DNA of 64,000 nt from Megasphaera stantonii (GCF_003367905.1 NZ_CP029462.1:1674001-1738000); one strand, 5' to 3'; positions 44,144-52,674 are shown, counted from the stretch's first letter. Notes: generated by a model from the letters alone, not told the origin. Translations and numbers: made by a program.

Positions 44144-45526
44144 ATGCCTGTCAATTCTTTTGAAACCTATCCCATGTCCTGGAAGCCGGCATGGAGTAAG
44201 GAACGGCCCCTGTACCAGTCGCTGGCGCGGCGTTTGGAAGAGGACATCCGTTCCGGCGCGCTGCTGCCGGGGACGAAGCTGCCGCCGCAGCGGGAGCTGG
44301 CCGACTTTTTGGACATCAACGTCAGCACCGTATCGCAGGCCTTCCGCATCTGCTCGGATAAAGGCCTGCTGACCAGTGTGACCGGCAGCGGAACCTTTGT
44401 GGCCTACGATGCCATGACGAATTTGTCCCTTGCCCCCGACAGGACGGAACCCTTGATCGAGCTGGCCTCGATGATGCCGGAGACGATTGCCGTCGACGGC
44501 GTCGTCGCGTCGCTGCAATCCATGCTGGCGGAAGAAAAGGCGCCTTCATTCTTTCAATACAGCTGCGGCAGCGCGGCGTGGCGCAGGATGGCCGCCTTGG
44601 ACTTGCTGCGTCGCGCCGGTGCGGTGGGAGACGAAGGGACTGTCGCGGCAGCGAACGGCGGGCAAAACGCCATTGTCGCTTCCCTTCTAGCCCTGTGCCG
44701 TCCCGGCGACCGGCTGGGCGTAGACCCTCTCGTATATTCCGGCCTCAAACAGGCCGCCAGGCTGTTGGGCGTGCGGCTGGTTCCCGTCGCGCAGGAACAG
44801 GGCGAAATGAGCACCGACGGCATTCGCTATGCCGTGCAGAATCACCAGATCAAGGGGTTGTACGTCGTGCCGGATTTTCAAAATCCGACGGCTCACGTCA
44901 TGAGCGAACAAGGCCGCCGCACGATAGCCCAGATTGCCGAAGACGAAGGGCTGTTTATCATCGAAGATGGCGTAGCCCGGCTCATGGCCGCCGATCCGCT
45001 GCCGACGATTCAGTCCTTGGCTCCGGAGAGAACCTTTTTTATCCTCAGCCTGTCGAAGGTGCTGCTGCCGACGCTGCGCATGGCCTATATCCTCTGCCCT
45101 CCGGCCTATGCCGGTACGCTGCAGGACATCGTGCAGAGCCTGCACCTATCGCAGTCGGAACTGCTGGCAGAGCTGACGGCCCGCCTTCTCGTGTCCGGCG
45201 CAGCGGAGGCGCTGATTGCAGCCCGTCGTGAAGGGGCTGCCCGAAGGAACGCCATTGCCGAGGAAATCCTACAGGGATATACGCTCTTAGGCAGTTCCGA
45301 ATGCCTGAGCCGCTGGCTGGTCCTGCCGGAAGGACTGACGGGGACGCAGGCGGAAGCCGAGGCGAGACGGCGGGGCGTAGCCGTATATGGCGACGCCCAC
45401 TTTGCCGTCGGTCCTGCAAGTCGGCAGCACGGCCTGCGCCTGGCTGTGACTGCTCCGGCTGACGACGACGAACTGGCCGAGGGGCTGAGGCGGCTGAAAT
45501 CCATATTGGACGATTGGCACCCGTAA
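44144..45526 (+). CDS. MocR-type PLP-dependent transcriptional regulator (GntR HTH plus aminotransferase fold)
   Basis: 460 residues. GntR winged helix at about 20-90 (PLYQSLARRLEEDIRSGALLPGTKLPPQRELADFL, then STVSQAFRICSDKGLL). The rest is a class-I aminotransferase domain with PDFQNPTAHVMS and the pyridoxal lysine Lys305 in LSLSKVLLPTLRMAY. MocR proteins sense PLP or an amine and regulate PLP, GABA, taurine or similar genes. GAAAGGAGTCGCCT gives the ribosome site. A palindrome just after its stop codon and before phzF is a good candidate for its own operator. Confidence 0.92.
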   Translation: MPVNSFETYPMSWKPAWSKERPLYQSLARRLEEDIRSGALLPGTKLPPQRELADFLDINVSTVSQAFRICSDKGLLTSVTGSGTFVAYDAMTNLSLAPDRTEPLIELASMMPETIAVDGVVASLQSMLAEEKAPSFFQYSCGSAAWRRMAALDLLRRAGAVGDEGTVAAANGGQNAIVASLLALCRPGDRLGVDPLVYSGLKQAARLLGVRLVPVAQEQGEMSTDGIRYAVQNHQIKGLYVVPDFQNPTAHVMSEQGRRTIAQIAEDEGLFIIEDGVARLMAADPLPTIQSLAPERTFFILSLSKVLLPTLRMAYILCPPAYAGTLQDIVQSLHLSQSELLAELTARLLVSGAAEALIAARREGAARRNAIAEEILQGYTLLGSSECLSRWLVLPEGLTGTQAEAEARRRGVAVYGDAHFAVGPASRQHGLRLAVTAPADDDELAEGLRRLKSILDDWHP

Positions 45527-45555
45527 TTGTATGCCATACAATTTTCTCATTGTAT
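45526..45555. promoter_or_regulatory. Candidate MocR operator: palindrome plus direct repeat
   Basis: ATTGTATGCCATACAAT (45526-45542) is a perfect inverted repeat around one base and starts at the last base of the MocR stop codon. A third TTGTAT at 45550-45555 overlaps the -35 of the next promoter. Direct and inverted repeats of this kind are known for MocR regulators; binding here is inferred. The stem followed by TTTT could also be a weak terminator. Confidence 0.5.
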
Positions 45556-45578
45556 GGAAAATCCTCCTATGCTATGAT
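45550..45578 (+). promoter_or_regulatory. Promoter of the PhzF-family gene
   Basis: TTGTAT at 45550-45555, 17-bp spacer, TATGAT at 45573-45578, about 42 bases before the ATG. Confidence 0.55.
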
Positions 45579-45619
45579 GAAGCTGTAAAGATAGTACAAT
45601 CGATGCAAAGGAGGGCTAT

Positions 45620-46402
45620 ATGATGAAATGCTATGTTGTCGACGCCTTTACAAAAGAGATGTTTAAAGGAAATCCGGCGGCAGTCTGCGTCCTCGATTCG
45701 TGGATATCGGACGAACTCATGCAGCGCATCGCCATGGAGAACAACCTGTCCGAAACGGCCTTTACGGTCAAGGAAGGTGACGCCTACCGCCTGCGTTGGT
45801 TTACGCCGGGCGGTGAAATTGATTTGTGCGGCCATGCCACACTGGCGACGGCCTACGTGCTGGCCCATTTCGTAGCGCCGGAAGAACAGGTATTCCGCTT
45901 TCAGACGATGAGCGGCGAATTGGTCGTCTCACGGGACGGCGAACGGCTGTCTATGGACTTTCCGGCTTATGAGATAAAGGAAATCCCCGTGACGGACGCC
46001 ATGACGGCGGTCATCGGCGCGCGGCCTGTGGCGGCGTATATGGGACGGGACTTGGTCTGCATCCTGCCGGCAGAAGACGACGTGCGGCAGGCGAAGCCCG
46101 ATATGGAAGCGATGAAATCCTTAGACGGCCTGCTGCTGCACATTACGGCCCAAGGGACAGACTACGACTGTGTGAGCCGCAGCTTCGCGCCGAAGCTCAA
46201 CGTCGCTGAAGACCCGGTCTGCGGCTCCGGCCACTGCCACATCGTGCCTATCTGGGCCAAGGCGCTGGGAAAAGATCACATCAAGGCCTATCAGGCGTCG
46301 AAACGAGGCGGCGAGCTGTACTGCAAACTCGACGGCAGCCGCGTGACCTTGGCGGGATACGCCTGCCTGTATTCCATCGCGGAGCTTCATGTAGGAATTT
46401 AG
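45620..46402 (+). CDS. PhzF-family isomerase
   Basis: 260 residues. N-terminal YVVDAFTKEMFKGNPAAVC, the central GGEIDLCGHATLATAYVL and the C-terminal DPVCGSGHCHIVPIW are the three PhzF-family landmarks; the Glu in NLSETAF corresponds to the catalytic acid known from PhzF. Family members catalyse isomerisation or epimerisation without cofactor; the substrate is open (the phenazine pathway is not suggested here). Two adjacent ATG codons (45620, 45623) follow AAAGGAGGG. The divergence of function and the MocR gene before it suggest control by that regulator. Confidence 0.9.
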   Translation: MMKCYVVDAFTKEMFKGNPAAVCVLDSWISDELMQRIAMENNLSETAFTVKEGDAYRLRWFTPGGEIDLCGHATLATAYVLAHFVAPEEQVFRFQTMSGELVVSRDGERLSMDFPAYEIKEIPVTDAMTAVIGARPVAAYMGRDLVCILPAEDDVRQAKPDMEAMKSLDGLLLHITAQGTDYDCVSRSFAPKLNVAEDPVCGSGHCHIVPIWAKALGKDHIKAYQASKRGGELYCKLDGSRVTLAGYACLYSIAELHVGI

Positions 46403-46435
46403 GTATGCAGCGAATTCATATGAGACAGAAAAGGA

Positions 46436-46476
46436 CATACCGGCGAATCCAGGAACTATGCGGCTTCGCCGGTATG
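46436..46476. terminator. Hairpin between phzF-like gene and autotransporter
   Basis: CATACCGGCGAA (46436-46447) pairs with TTCGCCGGTATG (46465-46476). No T-run is present, so terminator function is uncertain. Confidence 0.5.
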
Positions 46477-46525
46477 CTGCATGTCAGCGGCATTGTAAAA
46501 ATCCCCGTTCTATGGGGTGCGTAGG

Positions 46526-46554
46526 TTGCTATTTGCGGACGTTTGTGTTATCCT
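46526..46554 (+). promoter_or_regulatory. Promoter of the autotransporter
   Basis: TTGCTA at 46526-46531, 17-bp spacer, TATCCT at 46549-46554. Confidence 0.5.
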
Positions 46555-46560
46555 AAAGCC

Positions 46561-46588
46561 ATAAAGTACTGTATCATAAATACTTTAT
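46561..46588. promoter_or_regulatory. Inverted repeat in the autotransporter leader
   Basis: ATAAAGTA (46561-46568) is repeated inverted as TACTTTAT (46581-46588). It lies at the expected transcription start and may be an operator or an mRNA hairpin. The same half-sites occur before the his operon and resemble the AAAGTA/TACTTT palindrome before tpsB. Confidence 0.4.
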
Positions 46589-46614
46589 CAATTTTCTTGA
46601 AAGGGTGGATACAT

Positions 46615-49600
46615 ATGAAACGTACGGAACTACGAAAGAAAGTGTTGTACGCGCTGGCTGTAGCGAGCGTAGCTACATTTGTTCACGGGGGGGGGGTGCC
46701 GACATACGCAGCAACGCTTAACGGACATGAAATAGCGGATGGCGTCGTAGAAGATCAAGACGTATTTGACGCTGGCAGCGGAAAGTTTGTTATTGGGCAG
46801 GGAAATGTCAATATTCAAACCGATGCTAATGTAAACACTATTATAAAGGATTATCAAGATAACATTGATAAGAATATGAGTCAGTTAGATGCTATTCGGG
46901 ATGCAATAGCACCTAACAAAAACACTGGAAATACTCCGCTAGTTGGCGTTGTTGGCGGTGAAGGCCAGTTAGATGCTGGCTTGATACAAGTTGCAGGTTT
47001 GGCTAGCATAGGACTTCAAGGGTCAAATCCCTCACTTTCAACTATGTTAGAAAAAGTATTAGAAGTTAATACTGTTGAACAAGGAGCAACAGATGTCAAT
47101 AAAACGGGAGATATTCATGTTACGGTAGGAGATGCAGATGGAAGTTCACCGGTTATTATTGGCGCAGTCGGAGGAGATTTATCTGTAGATACTGCTATGA
47201 CAGGCACGTTTACAGTAACCGAGAAAGAACCGTTACATCTTAATCGTACAGGTGATATAAATATTGGAATAAATAATGGCAATGTACTTGGTGGTGTTGG
47301 TGCAAGTGCGGCCATTTCTGTTGGAAATATGACTATTGATGGTAAAGTGAACGTTTTAGAAATGGATATGGATGTTCATGAAACCTTAAATGGTAATTTA
47401 ACAACTATTCTTGACGGCAATGTAACAACAACAGTTTCCAATAAAGCTAACCTTGGCGCATTTGCCAATGGCGGAGGTGCAGCGGCTATTGGCGGGACGG
47501 CGACCAGCACGGTTACGGGCGATACTACGCTGAACCTTAACGGCGGCGAAAATGTCATGAAAGGCGGCATTAACGGACTGAATGTCGGCGTAGCCGGAGG
47601 CGGTGCGGCAGTGAGCACCATCGGAGGTACCGCTGAAAGTGTCGTTGAAGGTTCTTCGACTGTCAATGTAAATGACGGGTTAGTTATCGGAATGGCTGGC
47701 GGCGGCGTGGCTGCGGCTGTAGATGCGACAGGCGCAGTAGAAGCTATTAAAGGCGGACAGATTGGCAATAATGGGGGTTCTTCTGATATAGATATCAGCG
47801 GATTTACAGTGACTGTAAATAATGCTATCGAAGGTGGCACCGCAACGGCAACGACTGGCCATACGAATATTCATTTGACGGGCAATACGACGGCTCTCGG
47901 TGTTATTGGCGGTGGCGTAGCCGTAACTTCACATACGTATACAGTACGATCTGCTGAGGAACAGAAGGATCCTGTGCCGGACGGATATGATGTAAACGAT
48001 GCTTATGGCAGCAGTAAGGCGACAGCTAATACGGGCAAAGTGACTATCGTCGTAAACCTTGACAGTCAAGACCCGGATACCGTCGCGGCGAATATCGGCG
48101 GGGCATTGAGCAGTGTCATTGATGCAGTGAAAGATGGCAATTTAGATAATATCAACGCCGACGGCGTTGTAGGACAAGGCGCGGCAGTTGGCGTATTTGG
48201 CGGCGGTGTAGCCTTTGGTCACGGCAGCTATCGTTCGTATATCGGCAGTGAAGATGCAGGGGCATACTCTATTGCAAACAATAAAGATGGCGCTGATATT
48301 TACTTGCTGAAAGGATATGCGGCCGGCGTATTCGGAGGCGGTGCAGCCGGGACGCTCAACAATGCTAAAGCAGAAACGAATACTGGCGTTGTTAATACGT
48401 ATGTTGGCGAAGATATGAAAGCTGTAGGTATCTTCGGCGGCGGTTTTGCCTTGAGTATGGAAGGAGAAACTTCGAATATTGATACGAACGGCACGGAAGG
48501 AACATTAGCAAGCAGCAACGTAGAGCAGAACAATATCGTAGTAGACGGCGATGTCGACGGCATTTATGGCGGTGGCATGGCTATTGGCAATTCCAATCTG
48601 GGCCGCGGCGAAAATGTATCCGATGCGGCAACCCACGTTGGCACGACCAATATTACCGTGAATAAAGGAACTGTTGATAGGCTGCAGCTCATCAGCATTA
48701 TGCAGGCCAGCAAAAACGATAATACCGACGGTGCTCCATGGTGGAATCATTTGGGCATGAACGCCAGCATGGCTATGGCTGACTTGAAGGGTATTACCGA
48801 TGAAACGTCTATTGCCGCCGGCGGTATGGGTATGGGCATGACCGGCTCTGATACGGTTGACGTAGCGAATGTGACGATTAACGGCGGTACTATTACGAAA
48901 GATATTTTAGGGGGCGGGATTGCTGTCGACAACATGCGGGACGGTAGCGGCGCTCATGTCGGTACTAGCACAATTACCTTAAATGGCGGTACTGTTGGAG
49001 GCAGCGTATATGCCGGCGGTGCTATTAACGGCACGACTCCGTCAGCAGTGGATACGTCAGCCAAGTGGGGCGAACATGGTGTTGAAGGCCACAAAGGGTA
49101 TAATACAGATGCTACTTCGTCTACTGTAGGTGAAGCAACAGTCGTATTAAACGGCACGGCTGTAACCGGCGAAATTTCTGGTCAAGGGTATGAAATGACT
49201 ACGAAGTATAATCCTGCTGATGATAATGACTTTAATCCGTTTGATAATAATAAAGAAAATCCACAGTATGAAGCTACATATGAAAAGAGCGCTTATAATA
49301 GCGTTACAAACAGTACGCTTGTACTCGCTGGCGACAATACGCTTTCAGCACTAGATAACACGGATAAGAAATATACGAGCGACAGTAAAATCCATGATTT
49401 CGACAACATCAACGTTGAAGCAAACAGCGTGACAAAGCTGGACAGCAAGCTGAATGCTGATCAAACGGCGCTCATTGACGGCGGTAAAGTAACCGTTGCC
49501 GACTCGGCTATTTTGGATGTCAGCGAATTACAGGTTTCAGACGGTACGTATAACGTAGTGCAGAATTACGAAAACGGCAGTACCTTCTGGACGAATGAAG

Positions 49601-50811
49601 ATTTGCAGTACGACCGTTTTACGAATTATGCTGAAACTGTATTTGGCGACGCGACATACGGCGTGAAATTCAGCGAACTGACTGATGAAAACAAGGATGC
49701 CGCTGCTAATGAATTGGCTGATTTCCTCGATGCCGGAGCGATTAAACCGCTTATCGACCAAGGCTATGCTGTCGGCTGGGATAATGTCAACGCCGGCGCA
49801 TATGAATATTTCCATGACTGGAACGATAACGCGCCTGCTATGAACGCCGCCTTCGGCCGCGGCATGATGCTCGGCGAAGACAGTGCCGTGATGGGCAATA
49901 CGGTTTCCGTCGCCCGCGACGTAGCCGACGAAGTGGCGCAGCACTTGTCCTTTACGGAAGATTTCGTCCAAGACCACGACTCCATCTATGGCGACGACAA
50001 TATTTGGGCCAAATACATTCACAACAAGTTTGAAACAGACGGCATGAGCAGCAGCTTCGGCGATATTACGGCTGACAACGATTACAACGGCGTCATCGTC
50101 GGCTACGATTTCAACCAGAGCGGCAAGCTCCAGAGCGGCGTAGCCATCCACTACGGCCATGGCGACGGCACGGGCAGCTTCTCGCGCAATGATTACGACG
50201 CTTGGGGCGTTTCTCTGTATGGCGCGCTGAAAGATGAAGAAGCGGGCACGAACCTCATGGCTGACATCGGCTACACCAAGACGAGCAACGATATTACGGG
50301 TACGTTGAATGGCAAAGACCTGATGGCCGACCGGGATCTGACGGCCTGGACCATCGGCGTCCGCGGCGAAAAGGAATTCGTCTCCGGCAGAAATCAGATC
50401 GTACCGTACGTCGGACTCCGCTACATGAACGTCGACCCGTCGTCGTACACGTCGTATTACAACGGCAAGAAGGCCTTTGAATACGACGCCGACAAGCAGG
50501 ATATTTGGATGGTTCCGCTGGGCGTCAGCTTCCGCAACGAAACGAAGACCGGCAGCGGCTGGCGCATCACGCCGAAGCTGGACGTAGCCTATATCTGGGC
50601 CTTCGGCGATACGGATAATGAAGTGGACGTCAACATGGCCGGCGCATCGGCTCCGCTGTACTACACGGTTATGGACGACGGCAGCTGGCTGGCATCTCTG
50701 GGTGTTGATGCGTCCCACGGCGCATGGACCTTTGGCGCAGGCTACGCATATCAGAAGGGCGACGACACGAAGAACAACAAATGGTATGTCAACGCCGGCT
50801 TTGCCTTCTAA
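46615..50811 (+). CDS. Autotransporter adhesin (type Va) with phase-variable poly-G in the signal peptide, ON in this sequence
   Basis: 1398 residues from ATG 46615 (AAAGGGTGGATACAT upstream). Signal peptide: MKRTELRKKV, hydrophobic core LYALAVASVATFVH, then Gly25-27 encoded by G10 and probable cleavage near TYAA. The passenger is a Gly/Ala-rich beta-helix with repeated VGVxGGGxA and VFGGGxA turns. The C-terminal barrel covers about residues 1126-1398 (DDNIWAKYIHNKFETDG to the last WYVNAGFAF with terminal Phe). It secretes its own passenger to the cell surface, so no TpsB is needed. DNA from about 46740 to 47450 is AT-richer with different codon choice from the rest. A gain or loss of one G would abolish the protein. 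A terminator follows. Confidence 0.93.
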   Translation: MKRTELRKKVLYALAVASVATFVHGGGVPTYAATLNGHEIADGVVEDQDVFDAGSGKFVIGQGNVNIQTDANVNTIIKDYQDNIDKNMSQLDAIRDAIAPNKNTGNTPLVGVVGGEGQLDAGLIQVAGLASIGLQGSNPSLSTMLEKVLEVNTVEQGATDVNKTGDIHVTVGDADGSSPVIIGAVGGDLSVDTAMTGTFTVTEKEPLHLNRTGDINIGINNGNVLGGVGASAAISVGNMTIDGKVNVLEMDMDVHETLNGNLTTILDGNVTTTVSNKANLGAFANGGGAAAIGGTATSTVTGDTTLNLNGGENVMKGGINGLNVGVAGGGAAVSTIGGTAESVVEGSSTVNVNDGLVIGMAGGGVAAAVDATGAVEAIKGGQIGNNGGSSDIDISGFTVTVNNAIEGGTATATTGHTNIHLTGNTTALGVIGGGVAVTSHTYTVRSAEEQKDPVPDGYDVNDAYGSSKATANTGKVTIVVNLDSQDPDTVAANIGGALSSVIDAVKDGNLDNINADGVVGQGAAVGVFGGGVAFGHGSYRSYIGSEDAGAYSIANNKDGADIYLLKGYAAGVFGGGAAGTLNNAKAETNTGVVNTYVGEDMKAVGIFGGGFALSMEGETSNIDTNGTEGTLASSNVEQNNIVVDGDVDGIYGGGMAIGNSNLGRGENVSDAATHVGTTNITVNKGTVDRLQLISIMQASKNDNTDGAPWWNHLGMNASMAMADLKGITDETSIAAGGMGMGMTGSDTVDVANVTINGGTITKDILGGGIAVDNMRDGSGAHVGTSTITLNGGTVGGSVYAGGAINGTTPSAVDTSAKWGEHGVEGHKGYNTDATSSTVGEATVVLNGTAVTGEISGQGYEMTTKYNPADDNDFNPFDNNKENPQYEATYEKSAYNSVTNSTLVLAGDNTLSALDNTDKKYTSDSKIHDFDNINVEANSVTKLDSKLNADQTALIDGGKVTVADSAILDVSELQVSDGTYNVVQNYENGSTFWTNEDLQYDRFTNYAETVFGDATYGVKFSELTDENKDAAANELADFLDAGAIKPLIDQGYAVGWDNVNAGAYEYFHDWNDNAPAMNAAFGRGMMLGEDSAVMGNTVSVARDVADEVAQHLSFTEDFVQDHDSIYGDDNIWAKYIHNKFETDGMSSSFGDITADNDYNGVIVGYDFNQSGKLQSGVAIHYGHGDGTGSFSRNDYDAWGVSLYGALKDEEAGTNLMADIGYTKTSNDITGTLNGKDLMADRDLTAWTIGVRGEKEFVSGRNQIVPYVGLRYMNVDPSSYTSYYNGKKAFEYDADKQDIWMVPLGVSFRNETKTGSGWRITPKLDVAYIWAFGDTDNEVDVNMAGASAPLYYTVMDDGSWLASLGVDASHGAWTFGAGYAYQKGDDTKNNKWYVNAGFAF
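46687..46696. repeat. G10 homopolymer tract in the autotransporter signal peptide
   Basis: Ten consecutive G read as GGG GGG GGG GTG after the CAC codon (Gly-Gly-Gly-Val). G9 or G11 shifts the frame after about 27 codons. With G10 the full open frame of 1398 codons is intact. Confidence 0.95.
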
Positions 50812-50831
50812 TTTCATCTCTTTGCATTACG

Positions 50832-50863
50832 AAACAGCGTCTTTTTCGGAAGACGCTGTTTTT
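50832..50863 (+). terminator. Terminator of the autotransporter gene
   Basis: AAACAGCGTCTT (50832-50843) pairs with AAGACGCTGTTT (50850-50861), followed by T. Confidence 0.9.
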
Positions 50864-50866
50864 ATA

Positions 50867-50895
50867 TTGTGTATGTGTTTTTAGTATGCTATGAT
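50867..50895 (+). promoter_or_regulatory. Promoter of the LUD-domain gene
   Basis: TTGTGT at 50867-50872, 17-bp spacer, TATGAT at 50890-50895. The segment TATGCTATGATGAAG also occurs in the promoter before the PhzF-like gene. Confidence 0.55.
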
Positions 50896-50946
50896 GAAGA
50901 CAGTGCATATGATGGAGCGAAATAGGAAATGTCAGAAGGAATAGAC

Positions 50947-51591
50947 ATGGATAGAACGGATATGATGCACGTCATGTATGATAAGAAGGGGCCGGCCGTC
51001 GCCAAGCGCTTTGCCGCCCGGGGCTTTGAGGCCGTGTATTGCCCGACGAAGGAAGCGGCCCTGCAGACGGCCTTGTCCTATATTCCGGCGGATCACGTCG
51101 TGTCGTGGGGCGGCTCGGCGTCCATCGACGATATCGGACTGCGGCCCTACGTGCTGGAGCATTACGCCGTCATCGACAGGGATAGGGCCAAGACGCCGGA
51201 AGAACGGGTGGAACTCATGCGCCGGGCCTTGCTGTGCGACACCTTCCTCATGGGGACGAATGCCGCCGTAGAGGACGGCCAGCTCATCAACATCGACGGC
51301 AACGGCAACCGCGTCGCCGCCTTATCCTACGGGCCGAAGCAGGTCCTTGTCATCGTCGGCATGAACAAGGTCTGTCCCACTGTCGAGTCGGCCATGGCCA
51401 GAGCCCGCTCGACGGCGGCGCCGATCAACATCAACCGCTTTGCCGGCTCGGACACGCCGTGCTATAAGACGGGCATGTGCGCTCACTGCGCGACGACGAA
51501 CAGCGTCTGCGCCCAGCTGCTGCGCACGCGGGTCTGCCGCCCTGCCGGCCGCATCAAGGTCATCCTGGTCGGTGAAAACTTAGGGTATTAA
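50947..51591 (+). CDS. Lactate utilisation protein (LutC/LUD domain, DUF162)
   Basis: 214 residues from ATG 50947, with AGAAGGA six bases upstream; an ATG at 50929 in the same frame is an alternative adding six residues. The LUD fold is recognisable from HVVSWGGSASIDDIGL, LCDTFLMGTNAAVEDGQLINIDGNGNRVAALSYGPKQVLVIVGMNKV and the C-terminal cysteine-rich PCYKTGMCAHCATTNSVC. LUD proteins take part in lactate oxidation in other Firmicutes (LutABC), but the LutA and LutB partners are absent here, so the role is open. The cupin gene 21 bases downstream is probably co-transcribed. Confidence 0.85.
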   Translation: MDRTDMMHVMYDKKGPAVAKRFAARGFEAVYCPTKEAALQTALSYIPADHVVSWGGSASIDDIGLRPYVLEHYAVIDRDRAKTPEERVELMRRALLCDTFLMGTNAAVEDGQLINIDGNGNRVAALSYGPKQVLVIVGMNKVCPTVESAMARARSTAAPININRFAGSDTPCYKTGMCAHCATTNSVCAQLLRTRVCRPAGRIKVILVGENLGY

Positions 51592-51612
51592 TCGTAATAG
51601 GAGGTTTGCATT

Positions 51613-51948
51613 ATGGAACTGAAATTATTTGACAACTGGAAGGATATGCCGACGATTCATCTGGATCTCATGGACCGCAAGATCTTTACGGGCAAGAACG
51701 TCATGCTCGTGCGCAACGAAGTGCATCCGAAGATGACCATGCCGGCTCACAGCCATCCACACGAACAGCTGCTGTACGTAGAGTCGGGAGCCTGCGACGT
51801 CATTACGGACGGCCAGGTACAGCATCTGGAAGCCGGCGGCGTAGCCTGGTTTCCGTCCAATGCGGAACACAGCGTCGTCAATACGGAAGATGTACCCCTC
51901 GTCGTTTTCGATATTTTCACGCCGATCCGCGAAGATTTCCTGAAATAA
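51613..51948 (+). CDS. Small cupin-domain protein
   Basis: 111 residues forming a single cupin barrel. Metal-binding motif 1 is MPAHSHPHEQLLYVESG, with His46, His48 and Glu52, and motif 2 includes the histidine in PSNAEHSVVN. Such proteins are metal-dependent isomerases, dioxygenases or binding proteins; no more specific call is possible. AATAGGAGGTTTGC gives the ribosome site. A bidirectional terminator lies immediately downstream. Confidence 0.85.
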   Translation: MELKLFDNWKDMPTIHLDLMDRKIFTGKNVMLVRNEVHPKMTMPAHSHPHEQLLYVESGACDVITDGQVQHLEAGGVAWFPSNAEHSVVNTEDVPLVVFDIFTPIREDFLK

Positions 51949-51961
51949 GAAACGCATATAA

Positions 51962-51997
51962 AAAAGACGGTACTGCCGGAAATCGCAGTACCGTCTT
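51962..51997. terminator. Bidirectional terminator between convergent genes
   Basis: AAAGACGGTACTGC (51962-51975) pairs perfectly with 51984-51997. It separates the cupin gene from the minus-strand TSCPD gene. Confidence 0.85.
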
Positions 51998-52016
51998 TGC
52001 GTTTGTCATACGATAA

Positions 52017-52271
52017 TCAGTTTTGTTCCGTCGCCAGGGCCTGCTTTAACGCTTTGGCGAACTGGTCGGGACAGGACGTGGGCTTGCCGCCGCACTGGAT
52101 GCCTTCGAGGCGCTGGATGACCTCGGCCGCGTCCATGCCTTCGACGAGACGGCTGATGCCCTGCAAATTGCCGGGACAGCCGCCGATGAAGCGGACGTGT
52201 TTGACGACGCCGCCGTCCAGATCAAAAAAGATTTGCTGGGAGCATACTCCCGCAGGGGTGTAGCTGCACAT
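52017..52271 (-). CDS. TSCPD-domain protein (TIGR03905 family)
   Basis: 84 residues: a small alpha/beta protein with FDLDGGVVKHVRFIGGCPGNLQGISRLVEGM and a terminal IQCGGKPTSCPDQFAKAL, the TSCPD motif that also appears at the end of some ribonucleotide reductases. Cysteines at CPGN and TSCPD are conserved. The function is not established; a redox or electron-transfer role is suggested by its operon with thioredoxin. It follows trxA by 13 bases. Confidence 0.85.
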   Translation of the reverse strand: MCSYTPAGVCSQQIFFDLDGGVVKHVRFIGGCPGNLQGISRLVEGMDAAEVIQRLEGIQCGGKPTSCPDQFAKALKQALATEQN

Positions 52272-52284
52272 GATCGGAGCCTCC

Positions 52285-52596
52285 TTATTTCTTCACTAAC
52301 GCCAGGATGCTTTCCTTGGGGTGGACGCCGACGAGGCGGCCGACTTCCGCGCCGTCCTTAAAGGCGACGAGGGTCGGGATGAGCTCGATTTGAAACTGCG
52401 AGGCCAGTTCCCGCTGTTCGTCTACGTTTACCTTGCCGACCTTGATTTGGGGCTGTTCTTCGGCGATTTCATCGACGACGGGCGAAAGCATTTGGCACGG
52501 CCCGCACCAGGCGGCCCAGAAATCGACGAGGACGACGCCCTGGGCTGCGAGGATTTCCTGCTGAAAATTCGCTGCTGTAATCGTAGTAACTGCCAT
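52285..52596 (-). CDS. trxA: Thioredoxin
   Basis: 103 residues from ATG 52596, after AAGGAGTGATATAT; the longer open frame upstream has no support. The active site WCGPC has Cys31 and Cys34 in DFWAAWCGPC, and the cis-Pro follows in ELIPTLVAFKDG. It is the general cytoplasmic disulfide reductant. It begins a two-gene transcript with the TSCPD gene. Confidence 0.95.
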   Translation of the reverse strand: MAVTTITAANFQQEILAAQGVVLVDFWAAWCGPCQMLSPVVDEIAEEQPQIKVGKVNVDEQRELASQFQIELIPTLVAFKDGAEVGRLVGVHPKESILALVKK

Positions 52597-52636
52597 ATAT
52601 ATCACTCCTTGGGATAGATTTTTCAAAGACAACTAT

Positions 52637-52665
52637 AGTATACCAAAAAAGGATGGATTTGACAA
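52637..52665 (-). promoter_or_regulatory. Promoter of trxA
   Basis: On the minus strand TTGTCA (52665-52660), 17-bp spacer, TATACT (52642-52637). Confidence 0.7.
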
Positions 52666-52674
52666 ATATATATC

